A stretch of 6,470 nt of DNA. Source: DRPN01 sp964599235 (GTDB lineage Bacteria; Bacteroidota; Bacteroidia; Bacteroidales; VadinHA17). How positions within the stretch are numbered: the stretch's first letter is position 1; every line of letters begins with the position of its first letter. The position numbers were made by a program, and so were the translations under genes. The stretch lies in NCBI GenBank assembly GCA_964599235.1, contig CAZRDX010000030.1, forward strand, positions 1-6,470. Direction: 5' to 3'. Of this stretch, positions 1 to 6,470 are shown piece by piece. Under the pieces are notes generated by a model, which saw only the letters and a list, made by a program, of their open reading frames with translations, did not search any database and was not told the DNA's origin.

Positions 1-392
<392 letters not shown>

Positions 393-436
393 ACAGCTGA
401 CCTTTTAAGACTTTCTTCCGACATGTTAAAATATCA

Positions 437-456
437 CCCGGCTCACTTGCGCCGGG
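437..456 (+). other. 23S-5S spacer hairpin
   Basis: The spacer between 23S and 5S (about 393-465) holds no tRNA. It contains one clear hairpin: CCCGGC (437-442) pairs perfectly with GCCGGG (451-456) across an 8-nt loop. It is followed by AAAAAG rather than a U-run, so it is unlikely to terminate transcription before 5S. A role in folding or processing of the rRNA precursor is inferred from its position only. Confidence 0.45.
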
Positions 457-465
457 AAAAAGCTT

Positions 466-573
<108 letters not shown>

Positions 574-578
574 TTTTC

Positions 579-613
579 AAAACCTTCAACCTCCGGGTTG
601 AAGGTTTTTTTTT
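579..613 (+). terminator. Intrinsic terminator of the rRNA operon
   Basis: A textbook rho-independent terminator starts about 6 nt after 5S. AACCTTCAAC (581-590) pairs perfectly with GTTGAAGGTT (597-606). The C591-G596 pair closes a UCCG tetraloop of the very stable UNCG class. The stem can extend by A-U pairs into the flanking A's, and a run of nine T's covers 605-613. It should end the rRNA transcript and insulate the porin gene downstream. Confidence 0.93.
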
Positions 614-648
614 GTCCGCACCCCGCACAGCCTCTTCCCCGCTTTTCC

Positions 649-656
649 TATCTTTG
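649..656 (+). promoter_or_regulatory. Bacteroidota -7 promoter element for the porin gene
   Basis: TATCTTTG matches the Bacteroidota housekeeping-sigma -7 consensus TAnnTTTG exactly. No TTG-type -33 element is visible at the expected 17-23 bp upstream, where the sequence is C-rich. Because the box ends 6 bp before the ATG at 663, transcription would begin only about 1-3 nt before the start codon, giving an almost leaderless mRNA. Confidence 0.65.
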
Positions 657-662
657 CACGTG

Positions 663-2606
663 ATGAGAAGATCCCTCCTCCTCATAGGCTTTCTCCTCTC
701 CCTGCCGGTCGCCGCTGTGCTGCCCCCCGACAGCGTACGCACACGCCAGAAAGTCGTCGCCTGGCAGCTCAACAACGAAGAACGTATCCTCCCCGCTGCC
801 CGCGACACCCTCCTCGCCGGCTTCCAGGTGTTCGACCCCGCCTACCTCTACTACCGTTACCCCGTCAAGACAGGCAACATCGCCTCTCCCGTCACCTCCG
901 CCTGCTATCCCGAACGGCCCCGGCCCCTCGACGACTTCTTCCTGCGATACTACAAACCCTACCTCTTCGTCCCCGACCGACAGGTCTACTTCCGCGCCCG
1001 CTCACCCTTCACCCAGCTCACCTACACCTCCGCCGGACAGAAGGTCAACCAGGAACAGATCCTCGACGTGGTTCATACCCAGAACGTCAACAAAGCCCTT
1101 AACCTCGGCTTCTTCTTCAACATCCTCTCCGGCGAAGGACAGTACAGCTTCCAGCAGCAGAAGAAGAACTCCTTCACCCTCTTCGGCAGCTATGTCAGCG
1201 GTCGTTATGCCTCCTTCGCCCATGTAAGCTGGAACAGCATCAAACAGCAGGAGAACGGCGGAGTACGCAATGTTGACGATCTGGAAACGGAAAAACCCAA
1301 AGATGTCCCCATGTGGCTGGGCTATGAGAACAAAGCCCGCTCACGGGTCAAGAACTTCAACTTCCAGCTTCTCAACTACTATGCTTTCGGCAGCTTTGCC
1401 GGCGATACCACCTCCGAAGCCGACACTTCCGGCATGATCCCCCGCCTGCCCCAGGGCTGGGGCCGTATCCTCTACAAGCTCCGTTACGAACGTACGGGCC
1501 GCTCCTACATCGACGAATATCCCCGTTCGGGATTCTACGAACATATCTACTTTGACTCGCTTTATACTTACGATACCACACGTTTCCGGAAGGTGGAGAA
1601 CGAGGTGGCCCTGGAGCTGCAGAGCGATCCGCGACGGAAGTTCTCCATAGGGAGCCGTTTCGGGCTGGTCAACGAGTTTATCAAGTATGCGGCCAACGGT
1701 GCCTGGGACACTCTCTACCGTCACGGCGACACCCTCCTCACACGGATGCACGAGAACTACCACAACAACACCGCCGTCTTTGGCAGGATATACAACGACA
1801 TCGCCGGCAGGTTCAGCTGGGAGGCCACGGGAAAGATCTACCTGTTGGGCTACAAGACGGGCAATACGGAGCTTACGGGCGAGCTGCGCCAGCATTTCGG
1901 CCGCAAGGGGGCGGCCGACCTGCGCCTCTTCGGCCATCTCTTCATCACCCGTCCCGTCTTCCGTCTTAACCATTTCACCTCCAATCATTTCGTCTGGAAC
2001 AACGATTTCCACTTCACCAAGGATATCCTCGCCGGCGCCTCGCTGCGCTTCCCCTCCCGTCATGCCGGCATCTCCTTTCAGACCTCCTTCCTCAACCAGT
2101 ACGTTTACTTTGATACCGCCGCCCTGCCCGCCCAGTACGACGGCTCCATCGTCCTCTACAGTCTCGAGCTGAACAAGGACTTCCACCTCGGTAAGTTCTC
2201 CTTCCTCAACGATATCTGTCTTCAGCAGTCCGGCAACGACCGGGTGCTGCCCCTGCCTTTTTTCGTGGTGCGGCATACCTCCGCCTTCAACCAGGACATC
2301 CATTTCCGCAAAACGGGCGGTTTGGTGCGCTTCCAGATAGGGCTCGACCTCTACTACCAGTCGCGGTGGTACGGCTACGCCTACATGCCGGCGACAGGAC
2401 AGTTCTACCTCCAGCGCAGGAAAAAGATAGGCGACTACCCTTTTGCCGATGCTTACCTCAACATGAAGATCCAGCGCCTCCGCTTCTTCTTCAAGGTGCA
2501 GCACTTCACCTCACCCCTCCTGGGTCCCCACTATTTCACGGTGGTCGATTATCCTATGAACCAGCTCTTTTTCAAGATAGGCTTCTCGTGGACCTTCTAC
2601 GACTGA
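663..2606 (+). CDS. Putative outer-membrane porin, Porin_10 family
   Basis: The 647-residue product resembles the Bacteroidota 'putative porin' family (PF14121, Porin_10), predicted outer-membrane beta-barrels whose substrate is generally unknown. The N-terminus is a signal peptide: two arginines, a hydrophobic core LLLIGFLLSLPV, and likely cleavage after A17-A18. Family-like blocks follow: FxxYYKPYLFxPD near 93-105, TQLTYTSAGQ from 117, HTQNVNKALNLGFFFN around 139-154, and the ENGG turn at 197-200. From there on, many alternating aromatic/hydrophobic segments look like barrel strands, and the chain ends in an aromatic strand (FSWTFYD). The ATG at 663 was chosen over an upstream in-frame TTG at 612, because it starts the signal peptide directly and the TTG lies in the terminator T-run. 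No partner gene indicates its cargo. Codons are strongly C-ending. The barrel class is fairly sure, the transport function is inferred. Confidence 0.85.
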   Translation: MRRSLLLIGFLLSLPVAAVLPPDSVRTRQKVVAWQLNNEERILPAARDTLLAGFQVFDPAYLYYRYPVKTGNIASPVTSACYPERPRPLDDFFLRYYKPYLFVPDRQVYFRARSPFTQLTYTSAGQKVNQEQILDVVHTQNVNKALNLGFFFNILSGEGQYSFQQQKKNSFTLFGSYVSGRYASFAHVSWNSIKQQENGGVRNVDDLETEKPKDVPMWLGYENKARSRVKNFNFQLLNYYAFGSFAGDTTSEADTSGMIPRLPQGWGRILYKLRYERTGRSYIDEYPRSGFYEHIYFDSLYTYDTTRFRKVENEVALELQSDPRRKFSIGSRFGLVNEFIKYAANGAWDTLYRHGDTLLTRMHENYHNNTAVFGRIYNDIAGRFSWEATGKIYLLGYKTGNTELTGELRQHFGRKGAADLRLFGHLFITRPVFRLNHFTSNHFVWNNDFHFTKDILAGASLRFPSRHAGISFQTSFLNQYVYFDTAALPAQYDGSIVLYSLELNKDFHLGKFSFLNDICLQQSGNDRVLPLPFFVVRHTSAFNQDIHFRKTGGLVRFQIGLDLYYQSRWYGYAYMPATGQFYLQRRKKIGDYPFADAYLNMKIQRLRFFFKVQHFTSPLLGPHYFTVVDYPMNQLFFKIGFSWTFYD

Positions 2607-2626
2607 ACCTTTTTTGCATCCTGCGG

Positions 2627-2673
2627 GAAGGATGTTTCCGTTAATTTTTCTTACATTCGTGTTAGCATCCTTC
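2627..2673. repeat. Inverted repeat flanking the putative mltF promoter
   Basis: GAAGGATG (2627-2634) and CATCCTTC (2666-2673) form a perfect 8-bp inverted repeat with a 31-nt centre that contains the candidate -7 box at 2652-2659. A second copy of CATCC at 2617-2621 can pair with the same GGATG as a short 5-6 bp hairpin, so two foldings compete. There is no clean U-run after the short hairpin, so termination of the porin transcript here is doubtful. An operator role is speculation. Confidence 0.3.
2652..2659 (+). promoter_or_regulatory. Candidate -7 element upstream of mltF
   Basis: TACATTCG differs from the Bacteroidota TAnnTTTG consensus at one position. It sits in the AT-rich part of the 78-bp gap between porin and mltF and would give a leader of about 20 nt before the ATG at 2685. 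I see no good -33 element, so read-through from the porin gene is an alternative. Confidence 0.35.
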
Positions 2674-2684
2674 ATCCCTGAAGA

Positions 2685-4124
2685 ATGAAAAGAGCCTTTC
2701 CCATCCGTTTTTCCTCCTTTTTTCTTTTGTTCTTTTTGTTGATGATGACGGGTTGCCGTCGTTCTTCCGGCGGCGGTGAGGAGCGCAGCGAGGCGCCGGT
2801 GCGGCGTGACTGGCCGGAGATACAGGCCTCGGGCAAGCTCATCGCCCTGACCGACTTCAACTCCACCGACTACTTCATCTACCGCGGCGAGCCCATGGGG
2901 TACCAGTACGAGCTGCTCAAGGCTCTGGCACAATACCTCAACATCGACCTGGAGATCATCGTCGACAACGACCTGGAACGCTCTTTCAGCAAGCTGCAGC
3001 GCGGCACCTGCGACATCATCGCCATCAACCTGACGGTCACCAGCGAGCGCAAGCATATCCTCCGTTTCACCCATCCCATCGGCCAGACGCGGCAGGTGCT
3101 GGTGCAGCGCAAGCCTGCCGGATGGCGCAGGATGACCCTCGATGCCATCAACAAAGCCCTGATACGCAACCCGCTCGACCTGGCCGGCAAGACCGTCTAC
3201 GTGCAGAAGAACACCAGCTATGCCGAACGCCTGCGTAACCTCGCCGAAGAGATCGGCGACACCATCCACATCGTCGAGGTGGAGATGGAGGTGGAACGAC
3301 TCATCAAGATGGTCGCCGACGGTGAGATCGACTATACCGTGGCCGACGAGAACGTCGCTCAGGTGAACAGCACCTATTATTCCATCCTCGACGTGCGCAC
3401 CGCCATCAGCTTCCCCCAGAAACTGGCCTGGGGCGTCCGCAAAGAAGGCAGCGACGAACTGCTGAAGATGATCAACGGCTGGATCGACAGCTACCGCAAG
3501 ACGCTCGACTATGCCCTGATCTACAAGAAATACTTCAAAAACCCCAAATCGAAAGTGCGGGTGAAGAGCGACTATTTCGTTCTGGGTAACGGACGTATAT
3601 CTCCGTATGATGATATGATCAAACGTTGCAGCGACACGCTGGGCTGGGACTGGCGGCTGCTGGCCTCGATGATCTACCAGGAGTCGCACTTCGACCCGCG
3701 GGCCGTCTCCTGGGCCGGCGCCATGGGGCTGATGCAGATCATGCCCTCCACCGTCAAAAGATATCACGTGAAAGACCCCTTCGATCCGGAAGAGAACATA
3801 CGCACCGGCGTTCGCTTCCTGCAATGGATCAACACTATCTTTGACGAGACCGTCCTTGATGAGCAGGAGAGGATCAAGTTCATCCTGGCTTCCTACAACA
3901 CCGGCCAGGGACATGTCAAGGATGCCATGCGTCTGGCCGAGAAAGAGGGGGCCGACCCCACCTCGTGGGAGGTGGTGCGGCACTACCTGCTCAAACTCTC
4001 CGAAGAACGTTATTTCCTCGATCCTGTCGTAAAATACGGCTACTGCCGCGGCGACGAACCGGTCAACTACGTCGATCAGATCCTCGACCGCTACGAACAC
4101 TACAAGAACATCGTGCAGGAATGA
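2685..4124 (+). CDS. mltF: Lipoprotein lytic murein transglycosylase F (SBP_bac_3 + SLT domains)
   Basis: This 479-residue protein should cleave the MurNAc-GlcNAc bond of peptidoglycan non-hydrolytically, leaving 1,6-anhydroMurNAc ends. Residues 1-24 form a lipoprotein signal (hydrophobic FFLLFFLLMM, lipobox MTGC with Cys24 as the acylation site). Residues about 45-290 are a family-3 solute-binding domain (PMGYQYELLKAL at 70-81, the CDIIAINLTVTSERK block at 109-123, DLAGKTVYVQKNTSY at 165-179). In Pseudomonas MltF this module senses muropeptides and controls activity. The SLT domain covers about 305-465 with catalytic Glu333 in YQESHFDP, GLMQIMPST at 348-356, and YNTGQGHV with Asn405. All key residues are present and the length is normal for the family. 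The residues after Cys24 (RRSSGGGEE) do not begin with an acidic surface-export signal, so I expect it to face the periplasm. It converges on the downstream permease gene. Confidence 0.93.
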   Translation: MKRAFPIRFSSFFLLFFLLMMTGCRRSSGGGEERSEAPVRRDWPEIQASGKLIALTDFNSTDYFIYRGEPMGYQYELLKALAQYLNIDLEIIVDNDLERSFSKLQRGTCDIIAINLTVTSERKHILRFTHPIGQTRQVLVQRKPAGWRRMTLDAINKALIRNPLDLAGKTVYVQKNTSYAERLRNLAEEIGDTIHIVEVEMEVERLIKMVADGEIDYTVADENVAQVNSTYYSILDVRTAISFPQKLAWGVRKEGSDELLKMINGWIDSYRKTLDYALIYKKYFKNPKSKVRVKSDYFVLGNGRISPYDDMIKRCSDTLGWDWRLLASMIYQESHFDPRAVSWAGAMGLMQIMPSTVKRYHVKDPFDPEENIRTGVRFLQWINTIFDETVLDEQERIKFILASYNTGQGHVKDAMRLAEKEGADPTSWEVVRHYLLKLSEERYFLDPVVKYGYCRGDEPVNYVDQILDRYEHYKNIVQE

Positions 4125-4134
4125 CCGGCCGCCA

Positions 4135-4174
4135 GGCCAGATGACACCCCGAAGGGCCGATTGACACCCCGAAG
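4135..4174. repeat. 20-bp tandem repeat between convergent genes
   Basis: Two adjacent 20-bp units, 4135-4154 and 4155-4174, match at 17 of 20 positions and share the 13-mer TGACACCCCGAAG (4142-4154 and 4162-4174). The mltF stop region resembles a degenerate earlier copy, with ATGAC at 4121. TGA therefore recurs at 4122, 4142 and 4162, once in each forward frame. The array fills most of the 53-bp gap and ends beside the permease stop codon. No hairpin with a U-run is visible, so neither convergent gene has a recognisable intrinsic terminator here. Confidence 0.8.
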
Positions 4175-4177
4175 TGG

Positions 4178-5422
4178 CTAATCATACCGTATTGTCTTTA
4201 CCGGCGAGATGCGGGCGATGAGGTAGGAGGGAAGGATGAGAATGGTGACGATGATCACCAGCGTCCCCACGTTGAGGCCGAGGATGATCCAGGGATCGAA
4301 ATGGATGGGTACGCTCTTGAGGTAGTAGGTGGAAGGATTGAGGTGGATCAGCCTGAAGCGTGCCTGCAGCCAGCAGAGCCCCAGCCCGATGAGGTTGCCC
4401 CACAGCAGCCCCCGCACCACCAGGTATGCCGCCTGGTAGAGGAAGATCTTGCGGATGCTCCAGTTGGTCGCACCCAGCGCCTTCAGCACCCCGATCATGT
4501 TCATCCGCTCCAGGATGAGGATCAGCAACCCCGAGATCATGTTGAACCCCGCCACCAGCAACATCAGCACCAGGATGATCCAGACGTTGGTGTCCTGCAG
4601 GTTGAGCCAGTCGAAGATCTGCGGATATTTCTGGACGATGTTCTCCACCCGCAGGCGGGTGCCTTCCCCGGTGAAACGGGTGCCGACCTTTTCCCGCACC
4701 AGCCAGGTCATCATGTCCAGGTCGCGGAAATGGTCGACGGTCACCTCAAAGCCGCTCACCTGGTCGGAACGCCAGTTGTTGAGTTTCCGGATGTGCTTGA
4801 TGTCGGCCAGGATGAAGGTCTTGTCGAAATCCTCGAGGCTGGTCTCGTAGATGCCCGCCACCCGGAAACGGCGCATACGGGGCGGATCCTGCACGAAATA
4901 CATTGTGAAGGCATCGCCTACGTTCAGCTCCAGCATGTCGGAGAGGAGCTTTGAGATGAGCACCTTGTCGGTGCGGGTGCTGTCGGTGACGCGGAAGGTC
5001 TCGCCGGCCACCAGGTTGTGGCGGAAGAAGGACCAGTCGTAGTCGGGCCCCACACCCTTGAGCACTACCCCCTGGATCTCCCTGGAGGTCTTGATGATGC
5101 CGGCCTTGATGGCGAACACCTGGATATGCCGGATGCCGGGCAGCTCCTCCAGGGAAGGGTAGAAAGGCTGCTCCTTGCTCACCGGCCGGGTCTCGTAAGA
5201 GTTGTTGGTATCGTAATTGATGATCTGAATATGGCCACCGAAGCCCACCACTTTCGAGCGTATCTCTTCCTTGAAGGCGGTGACGATGGCCGTGGCCACC
5301 AGCATCACCGCCAGGCTCAGGGCTATGCCCAGCACGGCGATGCGGATCACGGGACGCGAGATACGGCTCTCGGTACCCTTGCCCGTGACGATCCTGCGCG
5401 CAATGAAAAGCTCGGTGTTCAA
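4178..5422 (-). CDS. LolC/LolE-type ABC transporter permease (MacB_PCD + FtsX)
   Basis: The predicted 414-residue inner-membrane protein has the fold of lipoprotein-release permeases: a cytoplasmic start (LNTELFIARRIV), TM1 about 25-50, a periplasmic MacB-like domain about 51-275, then TM2 about 279-305, TM3 about 331-352 and TM4 about 377-402. The loop after TM2 (ERMNMIGVLKALGAT, 305-319) is the typical FtsX coupling segment that meets the ATPase. In LolCDE such subunits release lipoproteins from the inner membrane to LolA. No ATPase (LolD) or second permease lies nearby, so subunit identity is open and a MacB-like exporter is possible. I chose TTG at 5422: family homology begins there and a -7 box lies about 25 nt upstream. 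The alternative ATG at 5527 would add 35 unrelated residues and start upstream of that promoter. Confidence 0.87.
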   Translation of the reverse strand: MNTELFIARRIVTGKGTESRISRPVIRIAVLGIALSLAVMLVATAIVTAFKEEIRSKVVGFGGHIQIINYDTNNSYETRPVSKEQPFYPSLEELPGIRHIQVFAIKAGIIKTSREIQGVVLKGVGPDYDWSFFRHNLVAGETFRVTDSTRTDKVLISKLLSDMLELNVGDAFTMYFVQDPPRMRRFRVAGIYETSLEDFDKTFILADIKHIRKLNNWRSDQVSGFEVTVDHFRDLDMMTWLVREKVGTRFTGEGTRLRVENIVQKYPQIFDWLNLQDTNVWIILVLMLLVAGFNMISGLLILILERMNMIGVLKALGATNWSIRKIFLYQAAYLVVRGLLWGNLIGLGLCWLQARFRLIHLNPSTYYLKSVPIHFDPWIILGLNVGTLVIIVTILILPSYLIARISPVKTIRYD

Positions 5423-5447
5423 AGGTTCCGGCAGTTTTGGCTTGGAA

Positions 5448-5455
5448 CAAAAGTA
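5448..5455 (-). promoter_or_regulatory. Bacteroidota -7 promoter element for the permease gene
   Basis: Read on the minus strand the sequence is TACTTTTG, an exact match to TAnnTTTG. It would start transcription near 5443, leaving a leader of about 20 nt before the TTG at 5422. A GGAA lies 3 nt before that TTG, too close and too short to be a strong Shine-Dalgarno site. No clear -33 TTG is seen. The box excludes the ATG at 5527 as the start of this transcript's product. Confidence 0.6.
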
Positions 5456-5501
5456 GCAAAAAAGAGAGATGTGTTTTTGATGAACGGTAAATCTCCTTGT
5501 G

Positions 5502-5530
5502 TTGTCAAAAGAAATATTTTGTTTCATTTG
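5502..5530 (+). promoter_or_regulatory. Candidate promoter for namZ
   Basis: TTG at 5502-5504 and TTCATTTG at 5523-5530 (one mismatch to TAnnTTTG) are separated by 18 bp, within the range for Bacteroidota -33/-7 pairs. The predicted start, near 5536, would give a leader of about 10 nt. It lies back to back with the permease promoter in the 124-bp AT-rich divergent region 5423-5546. Confidence 0.45.
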
Positions 5531-5546
5531 TAAAAAATAACGGAAG

Positions 5547-6470
5547 ATGGTTTTTCGAAAATTTTTGCTGATGATCGTTCTGGCTGTTCCTGCTGCTGCA
5601 GCCTTCTCCCTGCATCCCGTCCGTCCCGGCAGTTATGATATGGATGCATACCTTCCTCTGCTGTCCGGGAAAAGGGTGGCTGTCGTGGCCAACCATACTT
5701 CGCTGGTGGAGAAGACCCATCTGGTGGATACCCTCCTGGCACGGGGGGTGAAGATCGTCCGTATCTTCTGTCCCGAGCATGGTTTCCGGGGCGAGGTGGC
5801 CGAAGGAAGGACGGTGCAGGACCAGACCGACACCCGCACGGGGCTGCCCATCGTCTCCCTTTACGGCAAACGAAAGAAACCCCTCCCGGAAGATCTGGCC
5901 GATGTGGATGTCGTCGTCTTCGACATCCAGGATGTGGGCGTGCGTTTCTACACCTATATCTCCACCCTTCATCTGGTGATGGAGGCTTGTGCCGAACAGG
6001 ACAAGCCGGTGGTGGTGCTCGACCGTCCCAACCCCAACGGCTTCTATGTCGACGGGCCGGTGCTCGACACGGCATACCGTTCTTTTGTGGGCATGGACCC
6101 CATCCCCGTGGTCTACGGCATGACCATCGGAGAGTATGCGAAGATGGTCAACGGTGAGGGGTGGCTCGCCGGCGGCGTGCGGTGCGACCTCACCGTGATC
6201 CCCTGCAGGAACTATTCCCACCGCACCTATTACGAGCTGCCGGTACGTCCCTCACCCAACCTGCCTACCATGCGGTCGGTATACCTGTACCCCTCGCTCT
6301 GTTTCTTCGAGGGAACCATCATGAGCGTAGGACGCGGCACCGATTTCCCATTCGAGGTGTACGGGCATCCCGAATATCCGAACCATATGTTCTCCTTCAA
6401 ACCCGAACCCAAAGCCGGCGCCAGCAGCAACCCCAAATACAACGGACAGGTGTGTTACGGCGTCGATCTG
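5547..6470 (+). CDS. namZ: Exo-beta-N-acetylmuramidase NamZ-like (DUF1343, GH171), 3' truncated by window
   Basis: 308 codons are open to the window edge and the stop lies beyond it. The product matches the DUF1343/YbbC family (PF07075), whose studied members (NamZ of Bacillus subtilis and Tannerella forsythia) release MurNAc from the non-reducing end of peptidoglycan fragments. A signal peptide covers about 1-21 (R4-K5, then a hydrophobic core ending AAAAFS), so it is exported. Family blocks in order are VANHTS (47-52), FCPEHGFRG (74-82), DTRTGLPIVSLYG after about 95, DIQDVGVRFYTY (126-137), DRPNPN (159-164), PSPNLPT (235-241) and FEGT with Glu255 (254-257), then SVGRGTDFPFE. Glu77 in PEHG is a likely active-site residue; that assignment is from memory of the family. 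The ATG at 5547 is the first after an in-frame TAA at 5538. It is transcribed divergently from the permease. The missing C-terminal part of the family domain should lie downstream. Confidence 0.93.
   Translation, partial: MVFRKFLLMIVLAVPAAAAFSLHPVRPGSYDMDAYLPLLSGKRVAVVANHTSLVEKTHLVDTLLARGVKIVRIFCPEHGFRGEVAEGRTVQDQTDTRTGLPIVSLYGKRKKPLPEDLADVDVVVFDIQDVGVRFYTYISTLHLVMEACAEQDKPVVVLDRPNPNGFYVDGPVLDTAYRSFVGMDPIPVVYGMTIGEYAKMVNGEGWLAGGVRCDLTVIPCRNYSHRTYYELPVRPSPNLPTMRSVYLYPSLCFFEGTIMSVGRGTDFPFEVYGHPEYPNHMFSFKPEPKAGASSNPKYNGQVCYGVDL

Noticed and set aside
437..456. Spacer hairpin considered as a terminator between 23S and 5S.
   Set aside because: It is followed by A's rather than U's, and a proper terminator lies after 5S.
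612..662. An upstream TTG start for the porin adding 17 residues.
   Set aside because: It begins inside the terminator T-run and upstream of the -7 box, and it would bury the signal peptide.
1341..2504. A 387-codon minus-strand frame opposite the porin gene.
   Set aside because: Composition is E/V/G-rich without any motif, and it mirrors the C-ending codon bias of the porin gene, so it is a shadow.
2511..4100. A long open frame on the minus strand (529 codons) opposite mltF.
   Set aside because: It is fully antisense to an intact, motif-complete mltF, overlaps the porin 3' end, has a low-complexity V/D/H-rich composition typical of GC-rich shadow frames, and shows no recognisable domain.
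4135..4174. Repeat considered as a minimal CRISPR.
   Set aside because: The 20-bp units are directly adjacent with no spacers, there are only about two copies, and no cas genes are nearby.
5018..5533. A plus-strand frame of 171 codons antisense to the permease.
   Set aside because: The permease has clear membrane segments and FtsX signature on the other strand; this frame shows none and spans the permease promoter.
5505..6221. A 238-codon minus-strand frame opposite namZ.
   Set aside because: The plus strand encodes all the conserved DUF1343 blocks across the same interval; the antisense product has no recognisable features.

Overview
The window looks like chromosomal core sequence from a GC-rich member of the Bacteroidota, most likely Bacteroidales. 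Three things point there. Several upstream regions carry exact or near matches to the Bacteroidota sigma -7 element TAnnTTTG. The first gene is a porin of the Bacteroidota-specific Porin_10 type. The rRNA operon has the 23S-5S tail expected for the group. Genus cannot be decided from this window. I see no mobile element, CRISPR array, tRNA or defence locus.

Layout: positions 1-392 are the 3' end of a 23S rRNA gene (end of domain V, all of domain VI with the sarcin-ricin loop). A short spacer with a GC-rich hairpin follows, then a complete 5S rRNA (about 466-573) and a strong intrinsic terminator (579-613) that closes the operon. About 35 bp later a -7 box lies just before the start of a 647-residue outer-membrane porin (663-2606, +). 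Next is a lipoprotein lytic transglycosylase of the MltF type (2685-4124, +), with a solute-binding domain followed by an SLT catalytic domain. It runs convergently into a LolC/LolE-type FtsX-fold permease (4178-5422, -). The 53-bp gap between these two genes holds a 20-bp tandem repeat. A 124-bp divergent promoter region (5423-5546) separates the permease from a NamZ-type exo-N-acetylmuramidase (DUF1343/GH171; 5547 to the window end, +, 3' incomplete).

Functionally the four proteins all belong to the cell envelope: an outer-membrane channel, two peptidoglycan-cleaving enzymes of different chemistry, and a permease of the lipoprotein-release type that could release lipoproteins such as the MltF homologue. 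They do not form one operon: each has its own candidate promoter, and orientation alternates. Any functional grouping is therefore inference from proximity.

I did not find a convincing undescribed system. The items most worth a second look are the nearly leaderless porin transcript predicted right after the rRNA operon, the 20-bp tandem repeat that puts TGA in all three forward frames behind mltF, the TTG start of the permease, and the closeness of two complementary murein hydrolases.
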